NCBI GenBank assembly: GCA_016783355.1
Contig: JADHWR010000079.1
Span: 1 to 5,060 of the forward strand
Source of the DNA: Candidatus Omnitrophota bacterium
GTDB lineage: Bacteria; Omnitrophota; Gorgyraeia; Gygaellales; JAHJCI01
Direction: 5' to 3'
DNA: 5,060 bases
Under the pieces are notes generated by a model. It had not been told where the DNA came from. It worked only from the letters and a program-made list of their open reading frames with translations, and did no database searches. The translations under genes were made by a program, and so were the position numbers. Below are positions 1-2,253 of the stretch, piece after piece (within the stretch, counting starts at the first letter, position 1; every line of letters starts with the position of its first letter).

Positions 1-1204
1 TCCCTTTATTAAAGGCCTCAATAACCCGCGGAAACTCTGAGACTCCCCAGAGACTCGGATGTGTAGTGATATCCATATCATCAGCAAATTGCGCCAGGCG
101 TGTCTCTATATTTCGCAAACATTTCTTATTTGCCGGCAGATTATTGGTCGTCTCGGCTAAATAAGTCTGCTGGGCTGCCTCTGTCAACCAGCTTAAAAAT
201 TCAACTGCTTCTTCTTTCATCTTTGAACGGGGATTAACCATAAAAGAGGAACCTGCACCACCCCAGATACTGCGCGGGTATTTATTAGATAGGCGAGGAG
301 GAAGCATTACCCCGTAATCAAGATTGGGCTTCATTCCCCGATAAACATTAATACACCAGGAGCCATTAAAGGCAAAAACTGCTCTTTCATTGGCAAAATG
401 CTGCTCTGCTGTCTTGTTAACCATCGTCACAATTCCATCGGCTAAAACCCCGGCTTCCTTCATCTCTTTAAACAAGGTAAATACTCTTATCCAATCTGGG
501 TCTGTATAAGGAACCTCGCCGCGAATTGTTGCCAAAACCTTATCTTTACCCATCAGATTAAAGGCAAAATTATTTGCCAGGCAGTCAATCATCCAGATTT
601 CTCCCCATCCAGAGACCAAGCCCTGAAGATTGTGCTCTTTTAAGCTCTTACCAATATTTATAAATTCTTCGAATGTCTGAGGCGGGGTTTCCGGGTCGAG
701 CCCCATTTGTTTAAATAAATTCTTATTATAAACCATCTGAATAGTCATAATATCGATGGGTGCTCCGTAAGTGCCGGGTGTAACCCCATAGGTATTCTCA
801 GGAATAAATTCATTTACCGCCAATGCCTTGGGAGAAAAAGACTTACGCCAACGGGAATTTTCCTCTTCCATATAAGGTGTCAGATTTAAAACATGTCCTG
901 CTTTAATAAATGAGGCAAAATCCCGCATTTCCCCTAAGATTCCGAAGATATCTGGCAGGGTACTTCCTTGCGCGGCAGCACGCACCTTTTGTGAATAAGC
1001 ATCAGAGGGGGCATAGAGCTCGAACTTAATCCTGATTCCCTTCTCTTCTTCATAGCGCTTTGCCAACTCCTCAAAAGCTGATTGCCTGTCTGTCATCCAG
1101 TGCCAAACTGTGATCGTGGGTTTTACGTCTTTGTCTTCGGCTAGACAACCTGTCAGGCCTGCCAATAAAACTGCACTCAATAAAATAATACTTATCTTCT
1201 GCAT
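1..1204 (-). CDS. ABC transporter extracellular solute-binding lipoprotein (sugar-type, SBP family 1), C-terminus cut by window edge
   Basis: The frame is open from an ATG at 1204-1202 to the window edge, giving 401 codons without a stop. Residues 1-20 are a lipoprotein signal: MQK, a hydrophobic stretch, then the lipobox LTGC with Cys20 as the lipidation site, so the protein should be membrane-anchored on the periplasmic side. The mature part begins with the family's typical first strand (ITVWHWMTD, about 31-39), followed by an amphipathic helix. Further family-type segments are LPDIFGI (83-89), the MVYNKNLFKQMGLD hinge region (157-170), NERAVFAFNGSW (272-283) and NNLPANKK (354-361). This fits SBP_bac_1/SBP_bac_8 proteins, which capture sugars or oligosaccharides for an ABC importer. 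The specific substrate cannot be read. Family members usually run about 410-450 residues, so only a short C-terminal piece is probably missing. No permease or ATPase gene is visible. Partner genes, if linked, lie to the left of the window. The gene is divergent from the riboswitch operon. Confidence 0.93.
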   Translation of the reverse strand, partial: MQKISIILLSAVLLAGLTGCLAEDKDVKPTITVWHWMTDRQSAFEELAKRYEEEKGIRIKFELYAPSDAYSQKVRAAAQGSTLPDIFGILGEMRDFASFIKAGHVLNLTPYMEEENSRWRKSFSPKALAVNEFIPENTYGVTPGTYGAPIDIMTIQMVYNKNLFKQMGLDPETPPQTFEEFINIGKSLKEHNLQGLVSGWGEIWMIDCLANNFAFNLMGKDKVLATIRGEVPYTDPDWIRVFTLFKEMKEAGVLADGIVTMVNKTAEQHFANERAVFAFNGSWCINVYRGMKPNLDYGVMLPPRLSNKYPRSIWGGAGSSFMVNPRSKMKEEAVEFLSWLTEAAQQTYLAETTNNLPANKKCLRNIETRLAQFADDMDITTHPSLWGVSEFPRVIEAFNKG

Positions 1205-1213
1205 CTTCCTCCT
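1205..1213 (-). promoter_or_regulatory. Shine-Dalgarno of the solute-binding lipoprotein gene
   Basis: Read on the minus strand, AGGAGG is followed by AAG and then the ATG at 1204. The match is perfect, but the 3-nt spacing is shorter than usual. It supports this ATG as the start, in agreement with the signal peptide that begins there. A 9-bp hairpin (1220-1243) sits just upstream and could affect ribosome access. Confidence 0.75.
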
Positions 1214-1219
1214 CAATGA

Positions 1220-1243
1220 GTCCGCCAAAGTTCGTTGGCGGAC
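1220..1243. repeat. Perfect 9-bp inverted repeat (GTCCGCCAA / TTGGCGGAC) upstream of the lipoprotein gene
   Basis: The arms at 1220-1228 and 1235-1243 are exact reverse complements around a 6-nt loop (AGTTCG). In the minus-strand transcript this would be a strong GC-rich hairpin in the 5' UTR, ending about 6 nt before the Shine-Dalgarno. No T-tract follows, so it is not an intrinsic terminator. It could be a 5' mRNA-stabilising structure, a translational control element or one copy of a dispersed palindromic repeat. Confidence 0.8.
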
Positions 1244-1249
1244 GAATTG

Positions 1250-1315
1250 ATCCCACCGAATGCTCTAAAATTATCCCCTGCGGGGAGAATTTTAGAGCAG
1301 TTTATGAGGCGGGAT
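1250..1315. repeat. 66-bp long imperfect palindrome (REP- or MITE-like element)
   Basis: The core is an uninterrupted 12-bp inverted repeat, TGCTCTAAAATT (1261-1272) with AATTTTAGAGCA (1288-1299). After one A/G mismatch it continues inward as TCCCC/GGGGA around a TGC loop, giving about 17 paired positions. Outer arms ATCCCACC (1250-1257) and GGCGGGAT (1308-1315) also pair with one mismatch, separated from the core by unequal spacers. The element lies in the 5' leader region of the lipoprotein gene. There is no coding capacity and no flanking target-site duplication that I can see. It could be a dispersed palindromic repeat or a structured leader. Confidence 0.75.
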
Positions 1316-1321
1316 ATACAT

Positions 1322-1390
1322 TGTTATAGTAATCTGTTATCGGTGATTGGTTCTCTAAACTGATTACTTTTTAGTAATTTATCATAACAG
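1322..1390. repeat. AT-rich block with mutually exclusive inverted repeats
   Basis: GATTACT (1362-1368) can pair with AGTAATC upstream (1328-1334, 7 bp). Alternatively its ATTACT can pair with AGTAAT immediately downstream (1373-1378) over a TTTT loop. TGTTAT (1322-1327) or CTGTTAT (1334-1340) can also pair with ATAACAG (1384-1390). The block lies in the divergent intergenic region upstream of the lipoprotein gene and could be part of its leader or promoter. A weak minus-strand promoter (TTGCAA, 16 nt, TAAATT) can be drawn just right of and into it, but I do not call it. AT-rich DNA produces such repeats easily. Confidence 0.4.
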
Positions 1391-1418
1391 GCTGAAATTG
1401 CAAGCATTTTATCTTTTT

Positions 1419-1436
1419 GTAAATTTATCAATTTAC
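1419..1436. promoter_or_regulatory. 18-bp perfect inverted repeat just upstream of the riboswitch promoter (possible operator)
   Basis: GTAAATT and AATTTAC are exact reverse complements separated by TATC, and the site ends 4 nt before the -35 box at 1441. A dyad at this place is a typical position for an activator or dual regulator site. The ribbon-helix-helix-like protein encoded in the same operon is one candidate binder. The AT-rich composition raises the chance of coincidence. Confidence 0.45.
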
Positions 1437-1440
1437 CCTC

Positions 1441-1476
1441 TTGAAAATTGCAAAATTTTGTGCTATACTTTAGTTG
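1441..1476 (+). promoter_or_regulatory. Sigma-70-type promoter of the riboswitch operon
   Basis: The -35 is TTGAAA at 1441-1446, the spacer is 17 nt, and the -10 is TATACT at 1464-1469 with an extended TGC in front (1461-1463). The predicted transcription start is about G1476. This is close to consensus and lies 35 nt before the aptamer, as expected for a riboswitch leader. The spacer contains a 10-bp palindrome, CAAAATTTTG (1451-1460), which might be a repressor site. Confidence 0.8.
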
Positions 1477-1510
1477 GAATTAAGAGTACTTTGATAGTCT
1501 GGAATTCCTG

Positions 1511-1590
1511 ATTGATAAAGGCAAACTAGCAGTAATGCTAGGGCGCAAAGCCAAGGGTCCAAAGCCTGGACAGCCTAGCTGCCAAAAAGG
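1511..1590 (+). promoter_or_regulatory. GEMM-I riboswitch aptamer (cyclic-di-GMP class I)
   Basis: The conserved blocks of the GEMM-I family occur in order. First is AAAGGCAAAC (1517-1526). Next is a 6-bp stem CTAGCA/TGCTAG closed by a GTAA tetraloop of GNRA type (1526-1541). Then come GGCGCAAAGCC (1542-1552), GGGTCC opening the second hairpin (1555-1560) with the short arm TGGA (1567-1570), and finally CAGCCTAGCTGCC (1571-1583). This RNA senses c-di-GMP; one subgroup prefers 3',3'-cGAMP. Aligned by hand on the V. cholerae Vc2 RNA, the discriminating position 20 is G (G1520), which favours c-di-GMP. The second hairpin is very short, and the closing P1 helix is not well supported by base pairs that I can find, so the exact ends are approximate. 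Promoter upstream and terminators downstream fit a transcription-control riboswitch. Confidence 0.88.
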
Positions 1591-1599
1591 TAGAAGCTT

Positions 1600-1630
1600 A
1601 AAAGCCCTAAGATTTGTCTGAGGGCTTTTT
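1600..1630 (+). terminator. Intrinsic terminator 1, expression platform of the riboswitch
   Basis: AAAAGCCCT (1600-1608) pairs with AGGGCTTTT (1621-1629). The stem extends inward, past one A/G mismatch, through AGA/TCT around a TTTG loop. The T-run at 1626-1630 follows the GC core. It starts 17 nt after the last conserved aptamer base and is the likely regulated terminator. A partial alternative pairing exists between TAGGGC in the aptamer (1539-1544) and GCCCTA in this terminator (1604-1609). Confidence 0.82.
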
Positions 1631-1647
1631 AATTTACAACCCTGAGC

Positions 1648-1680
1648 GCCCTGGCAAGTTTGCCAGGGCTTTTTTATTTT
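1648..1680 (+). terminator. Intrinsic terminator 2, second in tandem
   Basis: GCCCTGGCA (1648-1656) pairs perfectly with TGCCAGGGC (1661-1669) over a 4-nt loop, followed by TTTTTT, A and TTTT to 1680. It is a textbook terminator and appears stronger than terminator 1. It lies only 11 nt before the next start codon, so read-through of both hairpins is needed to express the downstream genes from the riboswitch promoter. Confidence 0.85.
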
Positions 1681-1690
1681 ATCAACAAAA

Positions 1691-1924
1691 ATGGAAAAAG
1701 AACAGATATCCCAACGGGTGGTAACCTTCTTAAAGCGCGATGAGGTAGATTTCTTAGACAAAGTAGGTAAGGATGCTCTATTTTCTACGGGTCTGAAGCT
1801 TTCGCGGGCAAAGCTTATTGCCTGGCTTATAGACTTCATAGAGAAACTCAATTTAAAAGGGGAGAATATAAAATCCCAGAGGGATTTTGAAAATAGATTG
1901 TGGCAGAATTTAAGACATCTGTGA
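1691..1924 (+). CDS. Small protein with ribbon-helix-helix-like pattern, downstream of the GEMM-I riboswitch
   Basis: This 77-residue protein has no signal peptide or membrane segment. Residues 9-15 (RVVTFLK) look like a single beta-strand. They are followed by an amphipathic helix (about 17-31, DEVDFLDKVGKDALF), a turn with STGLKLS (32-38) and a second helix (RAKLIAWLIDFIEKL, 39-53). That strand-helix-turn-helix order and the G-x-x-S-R turn resemble CopG/Arc-type DNA-binding proteins, so a small transcription regulator is the best guess. The charged C-terminal tail (about 57-77) is unassigned. The start at 1691 is the only ATG. There is no Shine-Dalgarno before it, only AT-rich sequence left by terminator 2. 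An inner GTG (codon 10) also lacks one. The next gene begins 15 nt after its stop, so the two probably share a transcript. The family assignment is inferred from pattern only. Confidence 0.72.
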   Translation: MEKEQISQRVVTFLKRDEVDFLDKVGKDALFSTGLKLSRAKLIAWLIDFIEKLNLKGENIKSQRDFENRLWQNLRHL

Positions 1925-1939
1925 GAAAAGGAGGGGAAA

Positions 1940-2197
1940 ATGAAACTTATTGCAGTCATTCTGGCGATTGGGTTAATGTTAATCCCATTCCTCCTTCCAG
2001 AGGCAGAGGCAAAGGGGAAATCCTTTACCATTCATGTTTCCTGTATTGTTCCTCAAAATTTAGTTCTCGCTATCCAGGGCCTGAATGAAAACGAGGATTT
2101 AGCCCAAAATATATTTGCCTCCTCAAGAATCCAAAGCCAGGAAGTCGTATATCGCGCAAATCAAAAGGTTATCCTCTATACAATCGTCGCCCGCTAA
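1940..2197 (+). CDS. Small secreted protein of unknown function
   Basis: This 85-residue protein has a clear Sec signal peptide: MK, a hydrophobic core (about 3-19), and a likely signal peptidase I site after AEA (residue 24), leaving a mature chain of about 61 residues. The mature protein starts with a beta-rich segment (SFTIHVSCIVPQNLVLAI, about 28-45) with one cysteine (Cys35). It ends with another strand-like stretch (QKVILYTIVAR, 75-85). I do not recognise the family. The small size, secretion and beta-strand ends would suit a surface or fibre subunit, but that is a guess. A strong Shine-Dalgarno (AGGAGG, 1929-1934) lies 5 nt before the ATG, in contrast to the preceding gene. It follows the ribbon-helix-helix-like gene by 15 nt and is probably under the same riboswitch. 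It is convergent with the large outer-membrane protein gene. Confidence 0.82.
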   Translation: MKLIAVILAIGLMLIPFLLPEAEAKGKSFTIHVSCIVPQNLVLAIQGLNENEDLAQNIFASSRIQSQEVVYRANQKVILYTIVAR

Positions 2198-2240
2198 AAC
2201 CTGTCCCACCTCAAACCTGTCCCACCTCGGAGGTGGGACA
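2197..2240. repeat. Tandem 16-bp duplication ending in a perfect hairpin, between convergent genes
   Basis: The 16-bp unit AAACCTGTCCCACCTC occurs twice head-to-tail (2197-2212 and 2213-2228). Its TGTCCCACCTC end is then mirrored by GAGGTGGGACA (2230-2240) around one base, an 11-bp perfect inverted repeat. Either copy of GTCCCACCTC could pair with the mirror arm. The element starts at the last base of the stop codon of the secreted-protein gene and lies 13 bp beyond the end of the minus-strand gene. It may act as a weak bidirectional terminator, but the T-tracts are poor on both strands. A dispersed repeat is an equally good reading. Confidence 0.8.
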
Positions 2241-2253
2241 TTGGTTGGTTGAA

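Noticed and set aside
1220..1243. GC-rich hairpin as an intrinsic terminator
   Set aside because: It lacks a T-tract on both strands and sits in the leader of the lipoprotein gene just before its ribosome site.
1071..1256. 61-codon minus-strand frame over the lipoprotein start
   Set aside because: It overlaps the signal-peptide region in another frame and includes the Shine-Dalgarno as coding sequence. The lipobox-bearing frame is clearly the real one.
1480..2031. 183-codon open frame on the minus strand
   Set aside because: It runs antisense across the riboswitch, both terminators and two better-supported plus-strand genes. The protein is rich in Ser/Phe/Lys with no recognisable domain, and the conserved RNA motifs explain the sequence better.
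1900..2088. 62-codon plus-strand frame overlapping both small genes
   Set aside because: It is out of frame with the signal-peptide gene, contains that gene's Shine-Dalgarno, and has no features of its own.
1250..2240. CRISPR array or tRNA gene in the intergenic regions
   Set aside because: There are no regularly spaced repeats with unique spacers, and no cloverleaf with a T-loop GTTC-type motif in the right context.
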